Assembly (NCBI GenBank): GCA_022563625.1
Contig: JADFNA010000023.1
Location: forward strand, 1 to 10,959
Reading direction: 5' to 3'
DNA length: 10,959 nucleotides
Source: Candidatus Zixiibacteriota bacterium
GTDB lineage: Bacteria > Zixibacteria > MSB-5A5 > GN15 > JACZUZ01
The notes beneath the pieces were generated by a model. It made no database searches. It saw only the letters and a list, made by a program, of their open reading frames with translations, and was not told where the DNA came from. Both the position numbers and the translations under genes were made by a program. Below, piece by piece: positions 1 through 5,870 of this stretch. Positions within the stretch are counted from its first letter, which is position 1. Each line of letters starts with the position of its first letter.

Positions 1-560
1 TTCTTTGTGTAATTTTCAATCTCACAACTTTGTAGCTGTTTGAGGATTTTTAGGGCGCGCATGACACGCAGATCATTGCGCATTTCATAACGCATGAGAT
101 CGAGTGAAAACGAGCCGGTGGGGATTGAATAAGCGGCGACACGCGCTGCGATCTCTTCTGGATCATGCTGACTGTCATCGCAGTCCGGATTTGTAGAACG
201 TTCGAAGGGCAGGATAGTGTTTTTGAGTAATTCTGCCCTCCGATTCAACTCGTGATTTAGTTGAGCGGTTTCGGCATGTATGGCGCGGCGTTGCCGCCAG
301 AGACAATTGGCGATATCCTGAACCAACTGAAACTGTAATGCGCCTTGAGGCGCCAATTCGCTGACGAGACATTGCAGGAATTCGTCGTATTCGTCCTGAC
401 TTTCCTTCAGATTGGTGGAGTTAATGACGGTGTCGCGGGAGTAGAGCCCGTGTCTGGTGGAGTTGCGCGAGGCGGCGCGTTTGCCGGCGAGTGTGCGGGG
501 GCCGGTGGAGTTTTGAGCGTTTTTGCGGTTGGCGATTAGTTGTTTACGGCTGGCTGGCAT
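1..560 (-). CDS. Hypothetical protein, 5' part only (runs off left edge)
   Basis: The minus-strand frame is open from the ATG at 560 to the window edge, giving about 186 codons with no stop. An AGGAGG ribosome binding site lies seven bases upstream of the ATG, so the start is well supported. The N-terminus is basic and resembles a widespread family of uncharacterised bacterial proteins that begin with a pattern like N-x-x-N-A-x-x-S-T-G-P-x-T-x-x-G-K, followed by N-x-x-x-H-G-L. Here NRKNAQNSTGPRTLAGK occupies residues 11-27 and NSTRHGLYSR about 32-41. The rest looks helical, with an acidic stretch near DEYDEFLQ and a basic WRQRRA segment near residue 104. No catalytic motif is visible. I recognise the family pattern but know no function for it. 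It is transcribed away from all other genes in the window. Confidence 0.8.
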   Translation of the reverse strand, partial: MPASRKQLIANRKNAQNSTGPRTLAGKRAASRNSTRHGLYSRDTVINSTNLKESQDEYDEFLQCLVSELAPQGALQFQLVQDIANCLWRQRRAIHAETAQLNHELNRRAELLKNTILPFERSTNPDCDDSQHDPEEIAARVAAYSIPTGSFSLDLMRYEMRNDLRVMRALKILKQLQSCEIENYTK

Positions 561-640
561 GATATATCCTCCTACAATGGGGGCAGGCGCCAGACAGCAG
601 TGGATTGATGGTGTTTTTGTTTGGGGGGCATCCGCTTGTT

Positions 641-762
641 GGGTCAAGTTAGACGGTTGAATTTGTGTGGTGCAATACCCGATGGATTTTTTGAGAGTGG
701 AAAAGGGCAGACCGGGAGGTCTGCCGCCCACAAAAACCCGCTCTAAAATTAAATCTTGACCC
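641..762. repeat. MITE-like imperfect palindrome in intergenic DNA
   Basis: The ends are perfect 8-bp inverted repeats, GGGTCAAG at 641-648 and CTTGACCC at 755-762. Near the right-hand side sits a perfect 8-bp stem, GGCAGACC (706-713) and GGTCTGCC (718-725), with a GGGA tetraloop. Between these, AGAGTGG pairs with CCGCTCT, and T-rich DNA on the left faces A-rich DNA on the right. Nested symmetry with inverted termini is what small non-autonomous mobile elements or REP-type repeats look like. No clear target-site duplication is visible, and only one copy is present, so the call is tentative. On the minus strand the hairpin is followed by CTTTT and could act as a weak terminator or attenuator ahead of the gene at 1-560. 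Confidence 0.45.
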
Positions 763-806
763 TGCAGCATACTCATTCGGATATTCCCGTTTAGGATGGT
801 GCGCCT

Positions 807-1601
807 ATGAAAAATACAACTCTATTCATACTTGCCGTTGCGCTGTTTGGGGTAATGGAGGCTGTTTCGTTTCTCAAGGCCGAGCGGGCCAGCCGACGAT
901 CGACACCTCCGGTTGAAGAAAGTCTGCGCTCTGCGCCGCCCAGGGCGGTTGCTCAGGATGCACAGTTAGCCACTCCAGATAAGAGCGGTACCCCACCCCT
1001 TGGGGTGGGTTTGGTTGACAATGCCCAGAGCGCCACATCTCCCACCCCAAGGGGTGGGGCACCCAATAATTCTACCGCAAGGCGTGGGACGCCCGTCGGC
1101 GAGGCTTCATCACATCAAGTATTACAGCCTGAGACGATTGTCGACAAAACCAGGACAGCATCCGACGCAGCTGTTTTAACAACATTCGTGAAAGACGAAT
1201 CAGGCCAGCCGGCGACAACGAATTCGGCGGGCAAAGAGATAGAGTTCGCGCCGTTGACTCTGGCGGCGATCAAACTGGACATTGATGCCAATGGCGCCAA
1301 TGATGTTTCCGGGGATGGCAACCCGGCTGTTGGCGCTTCGATTCAGGACATACAGAGTCAAACTGAAGGCCAGACTGAAAGCAAAGCGGCAAGTTCCGAG
1401 TTCAGGAATGAAGCCAAAAGTAAAGAAGATGAGATTCTTGATTATTTTCAGGAACGTCTGGACCAATTGCCTGATGATCTGACTTCATATGAGAAAAGAG
1501 TGGCGATCAAAGAAGTTCGCGATGAGGTCCTTGAGGTTTTCAAAATCACACTGTCCAGCTTGAACAAACTCACCAAGAATCGCAAGATCAAGTATCCCTG
1601 A
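807..1601 (+). CDS. Membrane-anchored low-complexity protein of unknown function
   Basis: The protein has 264 residues. Residues 4-23 form one hydrophobic segment with few charges before it, so it is either a signal anchor or an uncleaved signal peptide, and the rest would be outside the cytoplasm. Residues 30-200 are rich in Ser, Thr, Ala, Pro and Gly and look disordered. Residues 205-264 are charged and probably helical (DEILDYFQERLDQL near 209-222, then a basic end at KNRKIKYP). AGGATGG at 793-799 gives a ribosome binding site seven bases before the ATG. Residues 61-96 are encoded by palindromic repeat DNA and are therefore probably an insertion. No family is recognised. The next gene encodes a DNA-binding protein, so a membrane partner for a regulator is conceivable but unsupported. 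Confidence 0.7.
   Translation: MKNTTLFILAVALFGVMEAVSFLKAERASRRSTPPVEESLRSAPPRAVAQDAQLATPDKSGTPPLGVGLVDNAQSATSPTPRGGAPNNSTARRGTPVGEASSHQVLQPETIVDKTRTASDAAVLTTFVKDESGQPATTNSAGKEIEFAPLTLAAIKLDIDANGANDVSGDGNPAVGASIQDIQSQTEGQTESKAASSEFRNEAKSKEDEILDYFQERLDQLPDDLTSYEKRVAIKEVRDEVLEVFKITLSSLNKLTKNRKIKYP
987..1063. repeat. Inverted pair of GC-rich palindromic repeats inside a coding region
   Basis: Bases 987-1009 and 1041-1063 are reverse complements at 22 of 23 positions. Each unit is itself a hairpin with 8-bp arms CCCACCCC and GGGGTGGG, separated by TT in the first copy and AA in the second. The two copies can also pair with each other around a 31-nt loop. They lie within the frame of the 807-1601 gene without breaking it, encoding GTPPLGVG and SPTPRGGAP. 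A third, degenerate unit at 1076-1094 matches the last 19 bases of the second (1046-1064) at 15 positions. They look like a dispersed repeat family invading a permissive disordered region. Confidence 0.7.
1076..1094 (+). repeat. Degenerate third copy of the palindromic repeat
   Basis: CGCAAGGCGTGGGACGCCC agrees at 15 of 19 positions with bases 1046-1064 of the second repeat copy and keeps the same direction and reading frame (ARRGTP). It appears to be an older, decayed copy of the same element. Confidence 0.4.
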
Positions 1602-1696
1602 ATCGGGTCCGCATTAGCGCCTCACAGCTTTTCAGTATCACTGGCGATAGCCGAAACCGCCTTGCCCGGCGCGGCGCTGGACTGTATGTTTAATGC

Positions 1697-2008
1697 ATGC
1701 CGGGTTTGCGAGAACATGAGTTCGCCGAGCTGATTGTTGACCGGACAGCTCTGGAGTCGTTTCCCGCCGAGCGCTCCGCCTATCACAGCGCCGGACGTTC
1801 CGCCCGGGTGCGCTCAACTTTTTTCCTCAAAAAGCTCAAATGGCATATCTCACACAGCCTCTCGGGCCGTCAGCGTGAGGTGATCCGACTCTATCTAAGA
1901 GGCAAGAAAGAGCGTGAAATAGCCCTTGTATTAGGCGTGACCCAACAGGTGGTCAATATATACAAGTGGAGGGCTATCAAGAAGTTACGGGAGTCAATCG
2001 CCGCCTAG
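1697..2008 (+). CDS. Small helix-turn-helix protein, sigma-70 region 4-like
   Basis: The protein has 103 residues. The C-terminal half carries a sigma-70 region 4 or LuxR-type helix-turn-helix: LSGRQREVIRLYLRGKK (55-71), then REIALVLGVTQQVVNIYKWRAIKKLRE (73-99), with the usual alternation of hydrophobic positions and a basic recognition helix. There is no region 2, so it is not a complete sigma factor. The N-terminal 45 residues are basic and have no recognised domain. An in-frame TAA at 1691-1693 means translation cannot start upstream of the ATG at 1697. No convincing ribosome binding site precedes it, so it may be leaderless or poorly translated. It follows the 807-1601 gene by 95 bp on the same strand. 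Likely role: DNA binding; its target is unknown. Confidence 0.65.
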   Translation: MPGLREHEFAELIVDRTALESFPAERSAYHSAGRSARVRSTFFLKKLKWHISHSLSGRQREVIRLYLRGKKEREIALVLGVTQQVVNIYKWRAIKKLRESIAA

Positions 2009-2230
2009 CTGTATGTCAAAAAACTAGACTCTGGAGAAGAGAATCTCGCGCGCCTGCGAACCGTGCGCCCCACTCATTTCCCTCAACGGTTCGACTGCGT
2101 GAGCTAACAGCCCCCTAACATGGATAAAGGAGGTAACAGCCCACACCAACACCTCGTACTTCACATAGGCAACATTTAGACGTTCCTCACGCAACGCCGC
2201 CTTTCGCACATTTATTGGACGGAGGAAGCA
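2009..2230. other. Non-coding stretch with an orphan Shine-Dalgarno sequence
   Basis: I see no convincing gene here. A full AAAGGAGGT at 2126-2134 has no ATG, GTG or TTG at a usable distance downstream. A 19-codon frame starting at the ATG at 2120 contains it but has no ribosome binding site of its own. A 61-codon minus-strand frame at 2024-2209 has no family resemblance and no clear ribosome binding site. Confidence 0.4.
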
Positions 2231-2410
2231 ATGCCCAAAAGAAAAGAGAATGAACGGTTTGTTACCGTTGGTTCCAAGAATATCTGGGACCCATTTGGCC
2301 TTCAGACCCTGGCGCCGGAAAAATTCTGCGTTGTGGCCAGTTTAATTTTAAGCGGTAAACATGACATTCTAACTTTCGCCAATAGGCGAAACTCAAGGTT
2401 CGCTGGCTGA
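2231..2410 (+). CDS. Small hypothetical protein, 59 residues
   Basis: The frame begins at an ATG placed five bases after GGAGG (2221-2225), one of the best ribosome binding sites in the window, and ends at TGA 2408-2410. The N-terminus is strongly charged (MPKRKENERF), followed by a mixed central part (NIWDPFGLQTLAPEKF) and a short hydrophobic run (CVVASLIL, about 38-45). It ends with a basic tail (ANRRNSRFAG). No domain is recognised. The last 12 codons lie inside the RNA hairpin region that starts at 2374, so this could be a genuine small protein or a leader peptide whose translation affects RNA folding. Without homologues I cannot choose between these. Confidence 0.4.
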   Translation: MPKRKENERFVTVGSKNIWDPFGLQTLAPEKFCVVASLILSGKHDILTFANRRNSRFAG

Positions 2411-2452
2411 CGACCCTCCAGCGGGTTTCGTTGCCGGGATTCTCCCGGTTTA
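2374..2452 (+). other. Cluster of hairpins with two mutually exclusive pairings
   Basis: TTTCGCC (2374-2380) pairs with GGCGAAA (2385-2391) around AATA. The bases CGAAAC (2387-2392) can pair instead with GTTTCG (2425-2430), enclosing a CGCTGG/CCAGCG stem (2401-2406 and 2418-2423). The two folds exclude each other. A further hairpin, CCGGGA/TCCCGG (2434-2439 and 2443-2448), is followed by TTTA and resembles a weak terminator. Such competing stems are typical of leader regions, but chance cannot be excluded. Confidence 0.35.
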
Positions 2453-2481
2453 GTTTGAATGTCTGTTTGATACATATTTTA

Positions 2482-2612
2482 CCTGTGGTCCCGGCCGCCT
2501 GGCGGGACTGAAGGTTCCCCTATCCCCGAGGCCGACAGCCCCCGGCAGGGCGAACCCTTCCAAAACTCACAGGCAGTTCTCACAAGAGCCGTGACAGGAA
2601 GTCACGGCTTTT
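2482..2612 (+). ncRNA. Candidate structured RNA (three-way junction) ending in a terminator
   Basis: Long-range pairing CCTGTG (2482-2487) with CACAGG (2568-2573) closes a domain holding two more helices. One is GTCCCG/CGGGAC (2488-2493 and 2503-2508). The other is GAAGGTTC with GAACCCTTC (2510-2517 and 2552-2560, one bulged C), which extends through CCC/GGG (2518-2520 and 2548-2550) and GCCG/CGGC (2531-2534 and 2543-2546). An intrinsic terminator follows directly. I do not recognise 6S, SRP, tmRNA, RNase P or a known riboswitch class. It could be a small RNA or a leader. The next gene downstream is a metal transporter, but the terminator and a separate promoter-like box lie between them. Confidence 0.4.
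2587..2612 (+). terminator. Intrinsic (rho-independent) terminator
   Basis: GCCGTGAC (2588-2595) and GTCACGGC (2601-2608) form a perfect 8-bp stem with an AGGAA loop, extended by A2587-T2609, and the stem runs straight into TTTT. It ends whatever transcript comes from the left. Its position also shows that the metal transporter does not start at the GTG at 2591. Confidence 0.8.
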
Positions 2613-2644
2613 GTCTTGCACGGTGTCCATTCAGCGCCGGACCC

Positions 2645-2675
2645 TTGACATACTTGAGGGAATTCGGGAAATTCC
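2645..2675 (+). promoter_or_regulatory. Possible promoter and operator of the ZIP transporter gene
   Basis: A perfect TTGACA (2645-2650) is followed after 17 bp by GAAATT (2668-2673), a weak -10 with three of six consensus bases. A perfect inverted repeat GGAATT (2659-2664) and AATTCC (2670-2675), five bases apart, overlaps the -10 and would be well placed for a repressor. Transcription from here would start only a few bases before the ATG at 2684, giving a nearly leaderless message. Confidence 0.3.
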
Positions 2676-2683
2676 GCTCCGCT

Positions 2684-3427
2684 ATGGAGCCGAATGTCCT
2701 TGTCAATTCATTGATAATTTTTTTGATCGCGCTGGTTGGCGGCCTGTGGGGGCTGGCGCGCAAGATTTCAACCGAATCACTTCACCTGGCGCTCTCACTG
2801 GCGGCCGGGTTTTTTCTCGGCTCTGTTTTTTTGGAGCTGCTTCCGAATTCGTTTTCGCAAAACTCCAGCGACCCACGGACAATCGGCGGGCTGGCGCTGG
2901 CCGGTTATGCGCTGATTTATGTTCTCGAAAAGGGCATCATACCGCATGCGCTGTCGGGGAAAAAGTCAGACGGACATGATATTGTGGCGCTGACTGCGCT
3001 GATTGGATTATGCGTACACTCAATCTCCGAAGGCTCGGCGCTGGCGCTGGCGTCAGGCGCGGAGAATTCTGGCGGCATTCTTTTGCCAATCGCCCTGCAC
3101 AAAGGGATCGCATCATTGGCTCTCGGTTCGTTGTTTGCGCTGGCTGGCCGCTCCCCGAAGCAAATAGCGCTGTACCTGCTGCTGTTCGCCCTGATGACGC
3201 CGCTAGGGGCGGCTCTGACCGTGGTTCTGGCTCCGGCCGGTGAACTCGGAGCGGGAAGCCAACTGTATAGCTGGATCAGCGCTTTGACCTCCGGGGTTTT
3301 CCTGTATGTCGCAACTGCTGATATTTTGCCGGAAGTCATGCATTCACGGGCGGCGATGGGCTGGAAACTCTTGCTGTTGAGCGCCGGGATGGTAATTATG
3401 TGGGGCGCCGTACATATGGGCGGATAG
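2684..3427 (+). CDS. ZIP-family divalent metal transporter
   Basis: The protein has 247 residues and about eight membrane segments, the usual ZIP topology and size, and would import zinc, iron or a similar divalent cation across the inner membrane. Family signatures are present. TM2 is AAGFFLGSVFLELLP (40-54). TM4 is HSISEG (112-117), which provides metal ligands. TM5 begins HKGIASLALG (139-148), where most ZIPs have His-Glu, so the second ligand is replaced by Lys. TM7 is SGVFLYVATADILPE (203-217). A short His-containing loop (KKSDGHD) lies between TM3 and TM4. I chose the ATG at 2684 because an upstream frame opening at 2591 would cross the terminator. No ribosome binding site is close to the ATG, so it may be read from a nearly leaderless message. 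Substrate cannot be deduced. Confidence 0.88.
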   Translation: MEPNVLVNSLIIFLIALVGGLWGLARKISTESLHLALSLAAGFFLGSVFLELLPNSFSQNSSDPRTIGGLALAGYALIYVLEKGIIPHALSGKKSDGHDIVALTALIGLCVHSISEGSALALASGAENSGGILLPIALHKGIASLALGSLFALAGRSPKQIALYLLLFALMTPLGAALTVVLAPAGELGAGSQLYSWISALTSGVFLYVATADILPEVMHSRAAMGWKLLLLSAGMVIMWGAVHMGG

Positions 3428-3554
3428 TATTTTTTCCGTCCGGAAGTAAGCGCCTGAAACAGGGAACTTCGACGGCCGGCGCCAGTAAAATCTGATACGC
3501 CGCAATTCGAGATGGCGTAAGCAATTTACACAAGAGCGCTCTCCGGGAAAATAT

Positions 3555-4088
3555 ATGAACCCCAAAATAATCTCTCAAAGTCTGGCCATTGTCTTTCTGG
3601 CGCTTGTATTCGGCGCTGCCAATAAGTACGCCAATCCGAATTCGCCGAAGTGGATCGGGTATTACCCGGTTTCGTCGCTGACAGACACGGCGAAAATTCC
3701 AGAGGCCGCAGAAGAGGGAGACCCGCCCTATATCTCAGTGGGTGAGGCGTTGGATTTCTTTAACCGCGAAGATGTCATGTTCGTTGATGCGCGTGACGAG
3801 TGGGATTATGAACAGGGTCATATTGCCGGGGCCGTCAATATGCCGTATGAGAGCGAAGACGAGTCTATTCTGGAAGATTTTCTTTCCAATACCCCCAAAG
3901 ACCAGTTAATGATCATTTATTGCAACGGCGCCGAGTGCGATCTGTCGCTTTATCTGGGCCGCACACTGGCAGCCGAAGGTTTTGACGCAGTCCAGATATT
4001 CTTTGGCGGCTGGAGTGACTGGACACTGAAAGACCTGCCCACCCAGCAAAGCGCCGCAGGCGGCGCGGGCGATAATTCGGAGAGCTAG
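3555..4088 (+). CDS. Membrane-anchored periplasmic rhodanese-like sulfurtransferase
   Basis: The protein has 177 residues. Residues 8-22 form a hydrophobic N-terminal segment that anchors or exports the protein, placing the single rhodanese domain (about 58-162) in the periplasm. The domain shows the expected blocks: ISVGEALDFFN (60-70), VMFVDARDEWDYEQGHIAGAVNMPY (74-98) and MIIYCNGAEC (119-128), then FFGGWSDW near 149-156. Cys123 opens the active-site loop and should carry the persulfide. A second cysteine, Cys128, closes the loop and is less usual, so a disulfide is possible. The C-terminus is a Gly/Ala/Ser tail. GGGAAA before the ATG is a modest ribosome binding site. The next gene begins three bases after the stop. 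Sulfur transfer or thiol redox outside the cytoplasm is the likely role; the acceptor is unknown. Confidence 0.9.
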   Translation: MNPKIISQSLAIVFLALVFGAANKYANPNSPKWIGYYPVSSLTDTAKIPEAAEEGDPPYISVGEALDFFNREDVMFVDARDEWDYEQGHIAGAVNMPYESEDESILEDFLSNTPKDQLMIIYCNGAECDLSLYLGRTLAAEGFDAVQIFFGGWSDWTLKDLPTQQSAAGGAGDNSES

Positions 4089-4091
4089 AGG

Positions 4092-4532
4092 GTGAGAAGG
4101 CTAATTGACAATCCTATGCTCATCCTGGCGTTGCGAATTGTAATGGCAGGAATTTTTCTGTGGGCTGCGCAGAGTAAAATTATTGATCCATCGGGGTTCG
4201 CCAAAGCAGTCAGCAATTACCACATCCTGCCGGGCGCTCTGGTGAATATTTTCGCCCTGACACTGGCGTGGGTTGAGGTTTTCGTGGCCTTCGGCCTGCT
4301 GTTTGGCGTCTGGCGCCATAGTTCGGCGTTATTACTGAATCTGATGTTGGTAGTTTTCACGGTTGCCCTGCTCATCGCAATCAGCAAAGGCGTGGATATC
4401 GATTGTGGATGTTTCACGCAGAACCCTGACGTGAAAAGTTCACTGTGGGAGGCATTCGCCCGCGATTTGGGGTTTCTTGCCCTGGCGCTGCCGCTGCTTT
4501 TTACACGCGCCCGTGGTTTCCTATGGGGTTGA
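4092..4532 (+). CDS. MauE/DoxX-like membrane protein with CxC redox motif
   Basis: The protein has 146 residues and four membrane helices (about 9-27, 48-72, 78-97 and 122-138), the layout of the MauE/DoxX group. A conserved helix 1 end (WAAQSKIIDPSGF, 25-37), a WVE at 60-62 in helix 2 and the DIDCGCF motif (103-108, Cys105 and Cys107) after helix 3 match MauE-type proteins, which are linked to disulfide formation or quinone-coupled thiol redox. Translation starts at GTG 4092, three bases after the rhodanese stop, with a purine-rich GGAGAG upstream, so the two genes are translationally linked. A membrane thiol oxidoreductase partnered with a periplasmic rhodanese is a reasonable inference. 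Its 3' end overlaps the convergent secretin gene by 12 bp, and there is no terminator between them. Confidence 0.82.
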   Translation: MRRLIDNPMLILALRIVMAGIFLWAAQSKIIDPSGFAKAVSNYHILPGALVNIFALTLAWVEVFVAFGLLFGVWRHSSALLLNLMLVVFTVALLIAISKGVDIDCGCFTQNPDVKSSLWEAFARDLGFLALALPLLFTRARGFLWG

Positions 4533-5870
4533 TCGTGTGGCGCTTGACATCACAGTCGGCGTTATCAAAATCAGCAGATCAGTGGTTTCTTTTTCCGTGC
4601 GTTTATGCCTGAACAGGCCGCCAAGAAAAGGAATATCGCCCAGCAAGAACACTTTTTCCTCCCTGATGATTTCGTTTTCGCGCAACAGTCCGCCGATAAC
4701 TATTGTTTCACCCGCCTTGCAGGTGACGACCGTATGCACCGAGCGCTGAGTGGTGATCGGTTTCTGCTGGTCCAGTGTCCCGGTGAAGCTGATGATTTCC
4801 TGCACTTGAGGGAAGACATCCATGGTAATCACACCGGAGTCGTTAATTCGCGGTGTGACACGCAGGGTGATTCCGACTTCGATGTCCTGAAAGGTTACGA
4901 TGTCTGAAGTCGCGGAACCCTGTGTGAATCGATTTACCGTTTGCACGGGAATAATTGTGGTGACTTTGAATTCCGCTTCATGGTTCTCCAGGGTGGCCAG
5001 TTTGGGGTGTGAAATGAGTTTGCTTTTGCCGCTCGACTGCAAGAAGTCAAGCGTGGCCGCAAGTTCGTCCACACTCAGCGTGCCCCAGTCCCAGCGGCCG
5101 TTCGGGAGGTCAATGAATCCGGCGCTCGCAGTATTGCCGGAACCGCTAGTCGCCACGGAGGAGCCGGTTGACGTAGTGTTGCTGATACGCGCTGTGATAG
5201 ATTTCGGCAGATTAAATCCGAGAATGTCAAGTTCGTCCACTTTTGTCTCAATCATCTTGACTTCAATCATAATCATACGGTCCGGCACATCCAGTTTCGC
5301 CAACAACGCTTTGATTCCCAGGACATTGTCTGGAAAGTCATGAATAATCAAGGCATTTGGGATGACAGTCGGGCCGCCCCCTTCGCCATCACCGTTCGAA
5401 GCGCCGTTGAGTATTTCCACCTTGCCGTATTGGCTCTTGATTGTTTCGACAGCGATTTTGGCGGTGGATGCCGAGGCGTACTTGAGTCGATAAAACATGG
5501 TTTCCATCCCGCCGATTCCGGCGTTAGCCCCTGATGACACGACAATCACCTCACCGCGCTGATAATAGTTGAAGCCATTGGGCAGCAGCATTGCATCCAG
5601 AGCATCTTTCAGCGAAACGCTATTCAAATGCAGCGTGATGATCTGCTTGTCGGCGCCGGAGACCACCATGTTCAATTTATACTGTGCGGCGATCATCGAC
5701 AGCGCGTCATCCAGCGGCATTTTTTCCAGATTGAGCGTCACTCGTTCGTCCAGTCCCCGGGCGCCCGCCAGAGATGAAACAATGAGCGCCAGGGCCACAG
5801 CAGCCGGGACGATCGCGCTCCATGCCGAGCGACGGCGGGTGGTTATATTTGGTTTCATACATGGCCTCAT
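4521..5870 (-). CDS. Short outer-membrane secretin (PilQ/GspD type)
   Basis: The protein has 449 residues and would form the outer-membrane ring through which a pilus or secreted protein passes. A signal peptide covers about 1-39 (hydrophobic core 19-35, end near AGARG). An STN-type domain follows (44-111, VTLNLEKMPLDDALSMI), then one N1/secretin-repeat domain (124-208). The secretin barrel domain (about 250-440) ends with the classic VIGGLLRE (391-398), VFLLGDIPFLGGLFRHKR (407-424) and LLILITPTV (432-440). It is shorter than usual PilQ or GspD, with fewer N-domains. A Ser/Gly-rich insert (230-250) lies where the barrel begins. Start: ATG 5870 overlaps the previous stop (ATGA). The ATG at 5858 has GAGG seven bases upstream and may be the real start, giving a cleaner signal peptide. 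No lipobox is present. Confidence 0.92.
   Translation of the reverse strand: MRPCMKPNITTRRRSAWSAIVPAAVALALIVSSLAGARGLDERVTLNLEKMPLDDALSMIAAQYKLNMVVSGADKQIITLHLNSVSLKDALDAMLLPNGFNYYQRGEVIVVSSGANAGIGGMETMFYRLKYASASTAKIAVETIKSQYGKVEILNGASNGDGEGGGPTVIPNALIIHDFPDNVLGIKALLAKLDVPDRMIMIEVKMIETKVDELDILGFNLPKSITARISNTTSTGSSVATSGSGNTASAGFIDLPNGRWDWGTLSVDELAATLDFLQSSGKSKLISHPKLATLENHEAEFKVTTIIPVQTVNRFTQGSATSDIVTFQDIEVGITLRVTPRINDSGVITMDVFPQVQEIISFTGTLDQQKPITTQRSVHTVVTCKAGETIVIGGLLRENEIIREEKVFLLGDIPFLGGLFRHKRTEKETTDLLILITPTVMSSATRSTP

Noticed and set aside
641..1094. CRISPR array
   Set aside because: The repeats are few, inverted and degenerate, with no regular spacers and no cas gene nearby.
1697..2008. 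A complete ECF sigma factor
   Set aside because: Only a region 4-like helix-turn-helix is present; there is no region 2 and an in-frame stop lies immediately upstream.
2050..2110. GGTTCGACT resembling a tRNA T-loop
   Set aside because: The flanking bases do not form the 5-bp T stem, and no acceptor or anticodon stem can be found around it.
2120..2179. A 19-codon frame (MDKGGNSPHQHL...) that contains the orphan Shine-Dalgarno sequence
   Set aside because: No ribosome binding site before its ATG, very short, and nothing recognisable.
2024..2209. A 61-codon minus-strand frame
   Set aside because: No family resemblance and no clear ribosome binding site; it lies in DNA that otherwise looks non-coding.
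2591..2683. A 31-codon upstream extension of the ZIP transporter starting at GTG 2591
   Set aside because: It would begin inside the stem of a strong intrinsic terminator and adds residues that do not look like a ZIP N-terminus; the ATG at 2684 directly precedes the first membrane helix.
5858..5870. Cys4 of the secretin as a lipoprotein attachment site
   Set aside because: It lies before the hydrophobic signal core and not after it, and may not be translated if the ATG at 5858 is used.
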